64,000 nt of DNA from Flavobacterium sp. AED (lineage in GTDB: Bacteria > Bacteroidota > Bacteroidia > Flavobacteriales > Flavobacteriaceae): contig NZ_JSYM01000002.1 in NCBI RefSeq assembly GCF_000812945.1, positions 310,001 to 374,000 on the forward strand, written 5' to 3'. The position numbers were made by a program, and so were the translations under genes. The notes beneath the pieces are model-generated. The model did not search any database. It saw nothing but the letters and a program-made list of their open reading frames with translations, and was not told where the DNA came from. Every line of letters starts with the position of its first letter. Position 1 is the first letter of the stretch. Shown here one piece after another: positions 53,996-62,436 of the stretch.

Positions 53996-56900
53996 TTATT
54001 TTTCTTCGTTATGAATTACGGCTAGTGGTTTTCCAGTAACCTTTTCTTGTAAATGCTGGAATACGATGAATAAAACGGGGATGATTAACAACCCAAGGAT
54101 TACTCCTGAAACCATTCCTCCGGCAGCACCAATACTAATTGAGTGATTTCCTTGAGCTGATGGTCCTGTGGCACTCATCATTGGGATTAACCCCACGACA
54201 AAGGCTAGAGATGTCATAATAATTGGACGAAGTCTCAATTTTGCAGCTTCGATTGATGCTGCTACTAATGATTTTCCTGCTTTTCTTCTCTGCGAAGCAA
54301 ACTCGACAATCAAGATGGCATTTTTGGCCAGCAATCCGATTAGCATGACAAGAGCAACTTGTACGTAAATGTTGTTTTCGATTCCGGTCAAGCCAATGGC
54401 TACAAACACTCCAAATATTCCGGCAGGGATAGATAAAATTACCGCTAAAGGCAAAATGTAACTCTCATATTGTGCGGCAAGCAAAAAATAAATGAATATC
54501 AGACACAGAAGGAAAATTGTTGCTGATTGACCTCCGGAAGAAATCTCCTCACGTGTTTGTCCTGAAAATTCGTAACTATAACCTGCTGGCAATTGTTGAG
54601 CAGCCACTTCCTCGATTGCTTTGATGGCGTCACCGGAACTAAAACCAGGTTTCGGAATCGCATTAATCGAAATTGAATTAAATAAATTGTATCTCGAAGC
54701 TGTTTCAGAACCATAAATACGAGTCAGTTTTACCAAAGTATTTAACGGAACCATTTCGCCATTTTTGTTTTTTACAAAAACACGATCTATTGATGACGGA
54801 TCAGCTCTATCAGCAATATCTGCCTGAACAACCACTCTGTAGTATTTACCAAATCGATTAAAGTCTGATGCTTGTGCACTACCAAAATAAGCCTGCATGG
54901 TTTGCAAAATGTCTTTTACTTTCACACCCAATTGATCGGCTTTTGCGTCATCAATATCCAATTGTAATTGAGGATAATCAGCTTTGAAACTGGTAAAGGC
55001 TACCGCAATTTCAGGTCGTTTCATCAATTCTCCGATGAAGTTTTGAGAAATGCCACTAAACTTATCCAGTTTACCGCCAGTTTTATCCTGAAGTACCAAA
55101 TCTAATGCTTCCACGTTACTGAAACCAGGAACAGTCGGGAAACTAAATACGAAGAAACTACCGCCAGAAATAGCGCCTAATTTACCACGAACCTCGTTCA
55201 TTATTTCATCGATATTTTTTATTTTTCCGCGCTCTTCATTTGGTTTAAGCAAAACAAAAACAACTGCCGAAGATGGACTTGTCGAATTCGTTAATAGGTT
55301 GAAACCTGAAATCGCAGTTACAAATCGGGATGCATCTAAACCTCGCAACGTATTTTCTGCCTGAGTCATTATTTTTTGAGTTCCGTCTAAAGAGGTTCCC
55401 GATGGGGTATTCACTGCAATAGCAATAAAACCTTGATCTTCAGTTGGGATAAATCCTGAAGGCGTAGTTTTTACCATTATAATCGTAGCAAAAGTAATTA
55501 CCGCTAAACCTCCTAAACTAACCCATTTATGGCGAACCAAAAATCTCAAACTGCCCACGTAACGGTTTGTTAAAGAATTGAAACTATTATTGAATCCGTT
55601 AAAGAATTTCTCCTTGAATCCTTTTTTCTCATATGGAGTATCGCCGTTTGCAGCATGATTGTCTTTTAAGAACAAAGCAGCTAGCGCAGGGCTTAAGGTT
55701 AAAGCATTAACTGCTGAAATTACAATTGCAATTGCCATTGTGAAAGCAAACTGACGATAGAAAACTCCAGTAGAACCTTCCATGAAACCAACTGGCAAGA
55801 ATACCGCGGCCATTACTAACGTGATGGAAATAATAGCACCTGTGATTTCGTGCATCGCTTCGTGCGTAGCAACTTTAGGAGACAAATGTTTGTGTTCCAT
55901 TTTTGCATGCACGGCCTCGACGACGACGATCGCATCATCGACAACAATACCAATTGCCAGAATTAAGGCAAACAATGTTAACAGATTTATCGAAAATCCG
56001 AATAACTGCATGAAGAAAAACGTACCCAAAATAGCTACTGGAACTGCAATGGCCGGAATCAAAGTTGATCTAAAATCCTGTAAGAAGATAAATACTACAA
56101 TGAAAACCAATATAAAAGCTTCTATTAAAGTATGTTCAACCTGTTCTATCGATTGGTCCAAAGAAACTTTGGTACTATAAAAAATATTGTGTTTTATGCC
56201 TGCGGGAAAATCTTTAGCTGATTTTACCATCAGTTTGTTAATCGCAACCTGAATGTCATTGGAATTTGAACCCGCCAACTGAATGATACCGATTACGACT
56301 CCTTTTTTACCGTTCAAACGCGTTAAACTGTTATAGGAGTAAGCCCCAAGTTCGATTCTGGCAACATCTTTTAAGCGAAGTATAGAACCATCGGCATTAG
56401 AACGTATCGCAATATTTTGATATTCTTCGGGTTTGGTTAGTTTTCCTTTGTACTTGATAACGTATTCAAAAACCTCTTTACTTCGCTCTCCAAATTTCCC
56501 TGGAGCAGCTTCCAAACTTTTATCTTGAATAGCTGACATTACCTCATTTGGCGTAATTTTATAGGTCGCCATTTGAGATGGATTTAACCAAACACGCATC
56601 GAATAATCTTTGACACCTCCAAAAATACTTGCTGAACCTACACCTGGAATACGTTTGATTTCAGGGATGATATTGATTTGGGCGTAATTAGCAATAAAAG
56701 TCTGATCGTATTTCGATTCATCCTCGGTGTACATACCAATCGCCATGATGAAACTATTTTGTTGCTTCGCGGTGGTTACACCTTGTTGAACAACTTCTGC
56801 AGGCAATTGACTTGTAGCTTGCGCCACTCTATTTTGCACGTTTACTGCAGCCTGATCGGCATTCGTTCCTAATTTAAAGAAAACTGTAATCGCTAAAGTA

Positions 56901-57157
56901 CCGTCGTTACTGGCTGTTGAGCTCATGTATGTCATGTTCTCCACACCGTTTATAGATTCTTCCAGTGATGGTGCAACGGAACGTAAAACCGTTTCTGCGT
57001 TGGCTCCCGGATAAACTGCCGTTACTAAAACCGATGGCGGTGCAATATCAGGGAACTGTTGTAAAGGCAATTTCGTAAGCCCAAGTATACCCAATATCAC
57101 CAATAATATGGAGATAACAGTTGCCAGTACGGGTCTTTGTATAAATATTTTGAACAT
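53996..57157 (-). CDS. RND efflux pump, HAE1/AcrB type (system 3)
   Basis: This 1053-residue pump has 12 helices, the TM4 relay in LAIGIVVDDAIVVVEAV, and Lys in GLLAKNAILIVEF (TM10). Porter motifs include SLEAAPGKFGE and QDKTGGKLDKF. It is closely similar in layout to the system 2 pump and to AcrB/MexB-type hydrophobe exporters. It lies 10 bp after the adaptor gene and is under the TetR regulator encoded upstream. The substrate is unknown. Confidence 0.94.
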   Translation of the reverse strand: MFKIFIQRPVLATVISILLVILGILGLTKLPLQQFPDIAPPSVLVTAVYPGANAETVLRSVAPSLEESINGVENMTYMSSTASNDGTLAITVFFKLGTNADQAAVNVQNRVAQATSQLPAEVVQQGVTTAKQQNSFIMAIGMYTEDESKYDQTFIANYAQINIIPEIKRIPGVGSASIFGGVKDYSMRVWLNPSQMATYKITPNEVMSAIQDKSLEAAPGKFGERSKEVFEYVIKYKGKLTKPEEYQNIAIRSNADGSILRLKDVARIELGAYSYNSLTRLNGKKGVVIGIIQLAGSNSNDIQVAINKLMVKSAKDFPAGIKHNIFYSTKVSLDQSIEQVEHTLIEAFILVFIVVFIFLQDFRSTLIPAIAVPVAILGTFFFMQLFGFSINLLTLFALILAIGIVVDDAIVVVEAVHAKMEHKHLSPKVATHEAMHEITGAIISITLVMAAVFLPVGFMEGSTGVFYRQFAFTMAIAIVISAVNALTLSPALAALFLKDNHAANGDTPYEKKGFKEKFFNGFNNSFNSLTNRYVGSLRFLVRHKWVSLGGLAVITFATIIMVKTTPSGFIPTEDQGFIAIAVNTPSGTSLDGTQKIMTQAENTLRGLDASRFVTAISGFNLLTNSTSPSSAVVFVLLKPNEERGKIKNIDEIMNEVRGKLGAISGGSFFVFSFPTVPGFSNVEALDLVLQDKTGGKLDKFSGISQNFIGELMKRPEIAVAFTSFKADYPQLQLDIDDAKADQLGVKVKDILQTMQAYFGSAQASDFNRFGKYYRVVVQADIADRADPSSIDRVFVKNKNGEMVPLNTLVKLTRIYGSETASRYNLFNSISINAIPKPGFSSGDAIKAIEEVAAQQLPAGYSYEFSGQTREEISSGGQSATIFLLCLIFIYFLLAAQYESYILPLAVILSIPAGIFGVFVAIGLTGIENNIYVQVALVMLIGLLAKNAILIVEFASQRRKAGKSLVAASIEAAKLRLRPIIMTSLAFVVGLIPMMSATGPSAQGNHSISIGAAGGMVSGVILGLLIIPVLFIVFQHLQEKVTGKPLAVIHNEEK

Positions 57158-57167
57158 TTTCGTAAAA

Positions 57168-58310
57168 TTATTTTTTGTTAATTACTAGGGCAACTTTAGC
57201 GGTTGATTTCTCTGGCTGAATAACTTGTCCCTCTTGAAGTTTGTCGATACCGCTTAATACGATTTGGTCACCTGATTTTACACCGTCTTTGATAAGATAG
57301 TCAGTCCCGCTTTTCCCGATAACCGTAATTGGCATTTTGTTAACCTTGTTTCCTTTGTTTAGGGTGAAAACGAAAACTTTATCCTGCATTTCTATCGTAG
57401 CTGATTGAGGAACCAAAATGGCATCATTATGTTGAATACCTAAACGAATTTTCCCTGTATTTCCAGAGCGTAAAGTACCGCTCGCATTAGGGAAAGTTGC
57501 TCTAAGCGTTATTGCACCGGTATTTTTATCGAATTGTCCGTCGACCATATCGATTTTTCCTAATTGAGAATAGACATTACCATCGGCTAATAGTAAAGAA
57601 ACAGGAGGTAATTGTTTGATTTTATCTCCAATTGTATTCCCTGAATATTGACTTTTGAAGTTGATAAAATCCGTTTCTCCTAATGAGAAATAAGCATATA
57701 CTTCGTGAACATCAGAAAGGTTGGTTAATGGTTCAATATCGCTTGCAGATACTAAACTTCCTTGTTTTTTTGGCAGTCTTCCGATGTAACCGCTTACTGG
57801 AGCTTTTATTGTCGTGTAACTCAAATTAATTCTTGCAGATTCTACCATTGCTTTGGCTTGCTCTATATTCGAAGCTGCAATTCTGTGAGAGGCTTTAGCC
57901 GTTTTTAATTGATAGTCAGAAACTACTTTGTTTTGTACAAGTGGAGTCAATTTATCAATTTCTAATTGCGCGTTTATTAATGCCGCTTCGGCACCGTGAA
58001 GGTTTGCCAATGCATTGTTAAGCTGTTCACGGAAAGGACGTTCGTTTATTTTGAATAAAGATTGTCCTTTTGAAACGTAAGCACCTTCATCGATAAAAAC
58101 GCGGTCTAGATTACCGCTTACTTGTGGGCGGATTTCTACATCAACCGTTCCTTGTATGGAAGCAGGATATTCGGCATCAGTAATAGCATTTGAATTTTTA
58201 ATTGCCATAACGGGCAGGAGCGGAGCTGGCGCAGCGGCAGGTGCTTGCGATTTATCTGCACAGCTGATTAAAAACACAGCCATTATACTTAAAATTGTAA
58301 TTTTTTTCAT
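57168..58310 (-). CDS. RND efflux periplasmic adaptor (system 3)
   Basis: I start this 380-residue adaptor at the ATG at 58310 (MKKITILSIMAVFLISCADK, lipobox Cys17). An in-frame ATG at 58379 would add 23 residues that are not signal-like and overlap an operator palindrome, so it is unlikely. Lipoyl halves are VEIRPQVSGNLDRVFIDEGAYV and the segment beginning SYTTIKAPVSGYIGRLP, with a coiled-coil hairpin between them (about residues 95-150). It is the first gene after the TetR repressor on the same strand. Confidence 0.9.
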   Translation of the reverse strand: MKKITILSIMAVFLISCADKSQAPAAAPAPLLPVMAIKNSNAITDAEYPASIQGTVDVEIRPQVSGNLDRVFIDEGAYVSKGQSLFKINERPFREQLNNALANLHGAEAALINAQLEIDKLTPLVQNKVVSDYQLKTAKASHRIAASNIEQAKAMVESARINLSYTTIKAPVSGYIGRLPKKQGSLVSASDIEPLTNLSDVHEVYAYFSLGETDFINFKSQYSGNTIGDKIKQLPPVSLLLADGNVYSQLGKIDMVDGQFDKNTGAITLRATFPNASGTLRSGNTGKIRLGIQHNDAILVPQSATIEMQDKVFVFTLNKGNKVNKMPITVIGKSGTDYLIKDGVKSGDQIVLSGIDKLQEGQVIQPEKSTAKVALVINKK

Positions 58311-58352
58311 GATTGAAATTGGATTTAAATTGGTCTTAGATATTGCAGTTGT

Positions 58353-58374
58353 TTTTGGAATAAACGTTTCAGAA
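58353..58374. promoter_or_regulatory. TetR operator-like site 1 (nearest the adaptor gene)
   Basis: The core TGGAATAAACGTTTCA carries GAA/TTC-type inverted ends. It lies 43 bp before the preferred adaptor start and belongs to a set of four near-identical sites around the TetR gene. Confidence 0.65.
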
Positions 58375-58421
58375 TTCATGCTGTTTTTTATTTAAAGGTT
58401 AATAATTTATTGCAGCGATAA

Positions 58422-58443
58422 TTCTGGAATAATCGTTTCAGAA
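58422..58443. promoter_or_regulatory. TetR operator-like site 2
   Basis: The core TGGAATAATCGTTTCA has TTC and GAA flanks. Similarity to site 1 continues into the downstream AAT-CATGCT-like bases, so sites 1 and 2 are part of a short direct duplication. Site centres are 69 bp apart. Confidence 0.65.
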
Positions 58444-58487
58444 TCAATGCTATAATTTAAAAATGTGTATGCTTATTGTATATTATT

Positions 58488-58509
58488 TTCTGAAATAAAC
58501 GTTCCAGAA
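58488..58509. promoter_or_regulatory. TetR operator-like site 3 (just after the tetR stop)
   Basis: The core TGAAATAAACGTTCCA has TTC and GAA flanks. It is 66 bp from site 2 and 20 bp after the TetR stop codon, in the gap between repressor and adaptor genes. Confidence 0.65.
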
Positions 58510-58529
58510 TTTAGATAAAAAAAAAGATT

Positions 58530-59108
58530 TTATTTAAAGATATTTTTAATCAGGAATTCTGACATTTTTTTTATTTTGATTGGATTTCTATGGAGAATAT
58601 AGGATTGTTTCCAACCAGTAAATGATGTCATAATATACTCTGCCATTAAAGCAGCATCTTCGGTGTCATCCATTTCCTTATTATCCATTGCTTTTTGAAC
58701 CGTTTCAGCTAAAAAATCAATAAAAATATCATTGTTTTTACTCATTAAGTTGCGAACTACAAGGTCTTCAGGTGCTAATTCAAAAATAGTTTTAATACCA
58801 AGACAACCTTTTTCACAATCTACTATCCAAGATGCTTTATCATTAATAATGTTGATAAGAGCTTGCTTGGCAGATTTTTCATTGGCCACTTTTTGCTTTA
58901 CTTCGCACATTGCTGTTTCAAAATAATTGCTGATGCATTTCATGAATAATTGGTGTTTGTCGCCAATTGTATTATATAAACTACTTCTATTGATCTGCAT
59001 TGCATCCACGAGGTCTTGCATTGAAGTAGCATTATATCCTTTTTCCCAAAAGACATTCATTGCTTTTTCAATTTTTTCAACTTCGTTAAATTCTATACAG
59101 CGAGCCAT
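58530..59108 (-). CDS. TetR-family repressor of RND system 3
   Basis: This 192-residue regulator has a TetR HTH at about residues 8-55 (NVFWEKGYNATSMQDLVDAM and RSSLYNTIGDKHQLF) and a C-terminal helical ligand domain with a Cys pair in WIVDCEKGCLGIKT. It lies directly upstream of the adaptor gene on the same strand. Four copies of a TGAAACNNNNGTTTCA-like palindrome flank the gene, one of them at its own promoter, so it probably represses both itself and the pump. The Cys pair could sense electrophiles as in NemR, which is speculative. Confidence 0.9.
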   Translation of the reverse strand: MARCIEFNEVEKIEKAMNVFWEKGYNATSMQDLVDAMQINRSSLYNTIGDKHQLFMKCISNYFETAMCEVKQKVANEKSAKQALINIINDKASWIVDCEKGCLGIKTIFELAPEDLVVRNLMSKNNDIFIDFLAETVQKAMDNKEMDDTEDAALMAEYIMTSFTGWKQSYILHRNPIKIKKMSEFLIKNIFK

Positions 59109-59127
59109 AAGATTAAATTTTACTGTG

Positions 59128-59135
59128 CAAATGTA
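59128..59135 (-). promoter_or_regulatory. -7 box of the tetR promoter
   Basis: TACATTTG on the minus strand matches TANNTTTG, 20 bp before the TetR start. The operator at 59143-59164 begins 8 bp upstream of it and covers the -33 region, which suits autorepression. Confidence 0.55.
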
Positions 59136-59142
59136 AAACTAT

Positions 59143-59164
59143 TTTTGAAACAAGCGTTTCAGAA
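59143..59164. promoter_or_regulatory. TetR operator-like site 4 (own promoter)
   Basis: TGAAACAAGCGTTTCA at 59146-59161 is a palindrome with 6-bp arms, and an AGAA follows as in sites 1-3. It is the most symmetrical of the four copies. Confidence 0.7.
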
Positions 59165-59430
59165 TCGATATTTTTTTCATTTTTTTTCAAAAGAGTCCTT
59201 TTTGAACATGTCATAATCCAAATTATTACAAATTCCAATGTCGTTGATCATTTAATTCCAATTTGAAGTGACCAATGAATTCTATTACGTTTTATAGGTA
59301 AAATTAAGTAGTTATGTATTGATTTTAAATGTGATGGAGTATGATTAAAATGATAAGTAATCGAAAGGAATAATAATCTTTATGTTTTTGAAAATCAATG
59401 CTATTATAATATAAAATTTCTTTAAAAGAC
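59165..59430. other. Intergenic region without a gene
   Basis: AT-rich spacer between the tetR promoter and the LacI terminator. Nothing recognisable was found in it. Confidence 0.5.
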
Positions 59431-59461
59431 AAACCCTTAAAAACGATGACTTTAAGGGTTT
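59431..59461 (-). terminator. Terminator of the LacI-type regulator gene
   Basis: AAACCCTTAAA pairs with TTTAAGGGTTT, an 11-bp stem, about 40 bp after the regulator stop on the minus strand, with T-rich sequence after it. Confidence 0.65.
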
Positions 59462-59503
59462 ATTGAAATTTTGAGGCTTTATAGATTATTAAAATTGATT
59501 TTT

Positions 59504-60532
59504 TTAAATAGTTTCATGGCTCTTGGAAAAATTTTCCTTTATAATTATTTCCAAAGGCATATAATAAGTATTTTCAACATTTTCTTTGAGTATAATTTTT
59601 TTATATAAATATTCAACACCCAAATAACCTTGTTGTTCTGGTTTTTGATTTATTAAAAAATCAATAACTCCATCTTTTAGGTATTTTACATTTTCCTGCA
59701 ATAAATCATAACCAACTAATTTAATGTGATTTAGTTTGTTTTTACTCAAAAATTCAGCAACAATATAAGATCTTGAATTTGGAATAAAAATGGTATCAAT
59801 TCCTTCAAACATTTTTAGGTTTAGTTGTTTTTGACCGGAGTCTTTCAATCTAATTTCTGAAAACTTAAAGTTTGCAAATTCTTTATGATCTTCAAAAAAT
59901 GAATAGAATCCCTTAATTCGTTGCAGATATACGGAGGTACTTTCTATTTCGCGAGTAACTTTTATTATCAAAACATTATTTTCCAAAGTCGCATTATAAC
60001 ACACGAGTCTTCCTGCTAGATACCCACTTTGAAAAGCATCTTGACCTATATAGGCAAAACTGTCAACTTCTTTTATATTAGAGTCAATCATGACTACCGG
60101 AATATTTTTCTTTTTACATTGATTTAAAAATAGAATTGATTCCTCATGAAAGATAGGAGCTAATAAAATACCATCATATTTTTGCTCTAATAATTTCGAA
60201 GCTATTTTTTTGAATGAATTTGAGTTGTATTTGTAATAATAATAATCTAGAGTAACTCCAAATTTTTCAAATTCATTTTCTGCTCTTTCAATACCATTAA
60301 TTGGGATTTCCCAATATTCAAGTCCTTCATTTTTAGGCAAGAAAACTGCAAATTTGAATTTTTTGTTAAAAGCGAGACTGCTGGCAAATATATTTTTTTT
60401 ATAGCCGTATTCTTTTATAATGGCATTAACTTTATCAATGTTCTCTTGTGTAACTTGTCCTCGATTATGTATAATCCTATCTACTGTTCCCTCAGAAACA
60501 GCAGCAAGTTGAGCAATTTTTTTAATTGTAAT
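59504..60532 (-). CDS. LacI-family regulator of the hexuronate operon, with an apparent ATT start
   Basis: A complete LacI protein of about 342 residues can be read: HTH TIKKIAQLAAVSEGTVDRII with hinge helix region at residues 1-58, then a periplasmic-binding-protein-like sensor domain (PF13407 style) to the end. However, between the upstream in-frame stop at 60544-60542 and the end of the HTH there is no ATG, GTG or TTG. ATT codons at 60538, 60535 and 60532 are the only plausible starts; 60532 gives the usual LacI N-terminus. The first ordinary start, TTG at 60340, would drop the whole DNA-binding domain. It diverges from kdgK, and LacI-type palindromes lie in the gap. A start-codon mutation that silenced the gene is the alternative. 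Confidence 0.72.
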   Translation of the reverse strand: MTIKKIAQLAAVSEGTVDRIIHNRGQVTQENIDKVNAIIKEYGYKKNIFASSLAFNKKFKFAVFLPKNEGLEYWEIPINGIERAENEFEKFGVTLDYYYYKYNSNSFKKIASKLLEQKYDGILLAPIFHEESILFLNQCKKKNIPVVMIDSNIKEVDSFAYIGQDAFQSGYLAGRLVCYNATLENNVLIIKVTREIESTSVYLQRIKGFYSFFEDHKEFANFKFSEIRLKDSGQKQLNLKMFEGIDTIFIPNSRSYIVAEFLSKNKLNHIKLVGYDLLQENVKYLKDGVIDFLINQKPEQQGYLGVEYLYKKIILKENVENTYYMPLEIIIKENFSKSHETI

Positions 60533-60704
60533 AATAATCGTTTAGTTTAAGGTTATGATAAAATTTCACTTTTCATAAGTGAAATCAAAAATAATGTTTT
60601 TTTTGTAATTTACAAAAGTCTTAATTGTATCATTGGTTAGCAAAAAAATCTATACTTATCAATGCATAAATATTTTTTATTTCTTTAACATAATATAATA
60701 TTTT

Positions 60705-60735
60705 TTTGCATGATTGAAATTTTATTATATATTTG
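60705..60735 (+). promoter_or_regulatory. Promoter of the kdgK-uxuA operon
   Basis: TTTG (60705-60708), 19 bp, then TATATTTG (60728-60735) is a full match to the Bacteroidota consensus. Transcription should begin near 60742, immediately before operator 1, leaving a leader of about 205 nt before kdgK. Confidence 0.75.
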
Positions 60736-60743
60736 CCATGTTC

Positions 60744-60757
60744 CGTGTCCGTACACG
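60744..60757. promoter_or_regulatory. LacI operator 1
   Basis: CGTGTCCGTACACG has 5-bp arms around CCGT. It lies at the predicted start of the kdgK transcript, so a bound repressor would block initiation. The core is the same as operator 2 read on the other strand. Confidence 0.75.
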
Positions 60758-60784
60758 AATTAATTTTACCTTCTTGATGATTAA

Positions 60785-60819
60785 TTTAAAAGAGAATACT
60801 TTTATTTTTCTCTTTTAAA
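60785..60819 (+). other. Hairpin in the overlapping leader region
   Basis: TTTAAAAGAGAA (60785-60796) pairs exactly with TTCTCTTTTAAA (60808-60819). No T-tract follows on the plus strand. It lies where transcripts from the two facing promoters would overlap. Confidence 0.5.
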
Positions 60820-60825
60820 AGTAGA

Positions 60826-60833
60826 CAAATATA
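60826..60833 (-). promoter_or_regulatory. -7 box of a probable lacI promoter
   Basis: TATATTTG on the minus strand matches the consensus and is the same 8-mer as the kdgK -7 box. Operator 2 lies just upstream, in the spacer region. No good -33 TTTG is present. Confidence 0.5.
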
Positions 60834-60837
60834 TTAA

Positions 60838-60861
60838 AAATACGTGTACGGACACGTATTT
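60838..60861. promoter_or_regulatory. LacI operator 2
   Basis: The 10-bp perfect arms AAATACGTGT and ACACGTATTT flank a central ACGG. It lies 99 bp from operator 1, close to a whole number of helix turns, which would allow looping. It also covers the upstream part of the predicted lacI promoter. Confidence 0.78.
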
Positions 60862-60947
60862 AATTATTTCTATAGTTTTTTAGTCATAATAGGTTTAAAT
60901 GTAATTTAAAATAATCGCTTTACAGATCAAATAAAAAATTAAATAAG

Positions 60948-61961
60948 ATGATTAAGAAAGTTGTAACTCTAGGTGAAATTATGTTGAGATTGTCAACACA
61001 AGATCATAAACGTTTTGTTCAATCGGAAACATTTGATGCCACTTATGGTGGAGCAGAAGCTAATGTTGCAGCTGCTATGTGTAATTATGGGCTGCAAGGG
61101 ACTTTTATTACAAAAGTGCCTGATAACGCTATTGGTCAATCGGCAATTAATCATTTACGACGTTTTGGTGTAGACACTCAATTTATAGTTAAAGGAGGAA
61201 ATCGTTTGGGAATTTATTTTTTGGAACCAGGCGCTTCTTTGCGAGCCTCCCAGGTTATTTATGATCGTGCTGGATCTTCCATTACTGATTTTAATATAGA
61301 AGAGTTTGACATTGATGCTGTTTTAGAAGGTGCCGAATGGTTTCATACCAGTGGGATTACTCCCGCCTTGAGTGATAAGACTGCAGCATTAACCGAAGCT
61401 GTTTTGAAAGCTGCAAAAGCAAAGGGAATTACGACTAGCATCGATATTAATTATAGAAAAAAAATATGGAGTAAAGAAAAAGCTGCTGAGGTATTGGGAA
61501 GAATTTGCCAATATGTGGATGTTTGCATTGGAGCTGATACAACTTTGGGTTTAGAACCAAAAGAAAGCGATATCATAGAGGGTAGAATAACCATTGCCGG
61601 TTTTAAGGATATTTTCAAACAAATGAAAGAAAAGTTTGGATTCAAATTTATAGCCACTTCATTGAGAGAAAGCCATAGCGCGAGTGATAATAGTTTTAGT
61701 GCTTTGGTTTATGATGGTACGGAGTTTTACGAGACCAAGAAATATGATGTCAGAATTGTAGATCGCGTGGGTACAGGAGACTCTTTTGCAAGCGGTTTAA
61801 TTTATGGTCTGGTAACGGGTATGTCAACGCAGGATACTGCTGAGTTTGCAGTTGCTGCTAGCGTAATTAAACATACTATTCCCGGGGATTTTAATCACGC
61901 ATCTTTAAATGAAGTGTTAGATTTAATGAGAGGAGAAGGAAGTGTTAGGGTTCAACGATAA
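60948..61961 (+). CDS. kdgK: 2-keto-3-deoxygluconate kinase (PfkB family)
   Basis: This 337-residue ribokinase-fold enzyme would phosphorylate 2-keto-3-deoxygluconate to KDPG. The start VVTLGEIMLRLS and the substrate region FDATYGGAEANVAAAMCNYGL match KDG kinases. The ATP/anion-hole motif VDRVGTGDSFASG has catalytic Asp278. The length is a little over the usual 310-330. It is first in an operon with YhcH, KDPG aldolase, fructuronate reductase and mannonate dehydratase, which makes the KDG assignment secure in context. Confidence 0.9.
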   Translation: MIKKVVTLGEIMLRLSTQDHKRFVQSETFDATYGGAEANVAAAMCNYGLQGTFITKVPDNAIGQSAINHLRRFGVDTQFIVKGGNRLGIYFLEPGASLRASQVIYDRAGSSITDFNIEEFDIDAVLEGAEWFHTSGITPALSDKTAALTEAVLKAAKAKGITTSIDINYRKKIWSKEKAAEVLGRICQYVDVCIGADTTLGLEPKESDIIEGRITIAGFKDIFKQMKEKFGFKFIATSLRESHSASDNSFSALVYDGTEFYETKKYDVRIVDRVGTGDSFASGLIYGLVTGMSTQDTAEFAVAASVIKHTIPGDFNHASLNEVLDLMRGEGSVRVQR

Positions 61962-61973
61962 AAAATACATTTT

Positions 61974-62426
61974 ATGATTATAGATACTTTAGAAAATGCT
62001 TCAAAATATTTTAATGTACATCCTTGTTTTAGGGAAGCATTTGAATTTATCATGGGCCAAAGTAATCTTGAAAAAGCAGAAGATGGTACAGTTGGTGATT
62101 TTGAAAACCTAAAAGCATTTGTGGCAACATTCCAAGGAGTGTCTAAAGAAACTGCTTTGTCAAAGGTTGAATGTCATGATAAGAATATTGATATTCAGTA
62201 TTGTATCAAAGGAAAAGAAACTTTTGGCTGGAAGCCCAGACAGAAATGTGTACTGCCTAATGGCGATTATAATCCGGAAAAAGATGTACGATTTTTTAGT
62301 GATGCACCTGATCTGTTTTTCGAACTAACTGAGGGTCAATTTGTCGTTTTTTTTCCAGAGGATGTTCACGCTCCCATGATTGGAGAAGGAGAAATTAAAA
62401 AATTAGTACTAAAAATTAAGATATAA
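61974..62426 (+). CDS. YhcH/YjgK/YiaL-family protein (DUF386)
   Basis: This 150-residue protein has a jelly-roll, cupin-like fold. The conserved metal-site region is KVECHDKNIDIQYCIKGKETFGW, followed by FPEDVHAPMIGEG near the end. Members are found in sialic acid and hexuronate loci and are thought to bind or interconvert sugar acids, but the reaction is not settled. It lies 12 bp after kdgK and 10 bp before eda, in the middle of the operon. Its place here rather than in the nan operon of this window links it to uronates. Confidence 0.85.
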   Translation: MIIDTLENASKYFNVHPCFREAFEFIMGQSNLEKAEDGTVGDFENLKAFVATFQGVSKETALSKVECHDKNIDIQYCIKGKETFGWKPRQKCVLPNGDYNPEKDVRFFSDAPDLFFELTEGQFVVFFPEDVHAPMIGEGEIKKLVLKIKI

Positions 62427-62436
62427 ACAGAAGGAA

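Noticed and set aside
58311..58379. 23-residue N-terminal extension of the system 3 adaptor
   Set aside because: It puts non-hydrophobic residues before a perfect lipoprotein signal and overlaps a TetR operator, so the inner ATG was chosen.
59504..60340. LacI-type regulator read as a 278-residue protein from the TTG at 60340
   Set aside because: This would remove an intact helix-turn-helix that is in frame upstream. The longer reading with an ATT start explains the sequence better.
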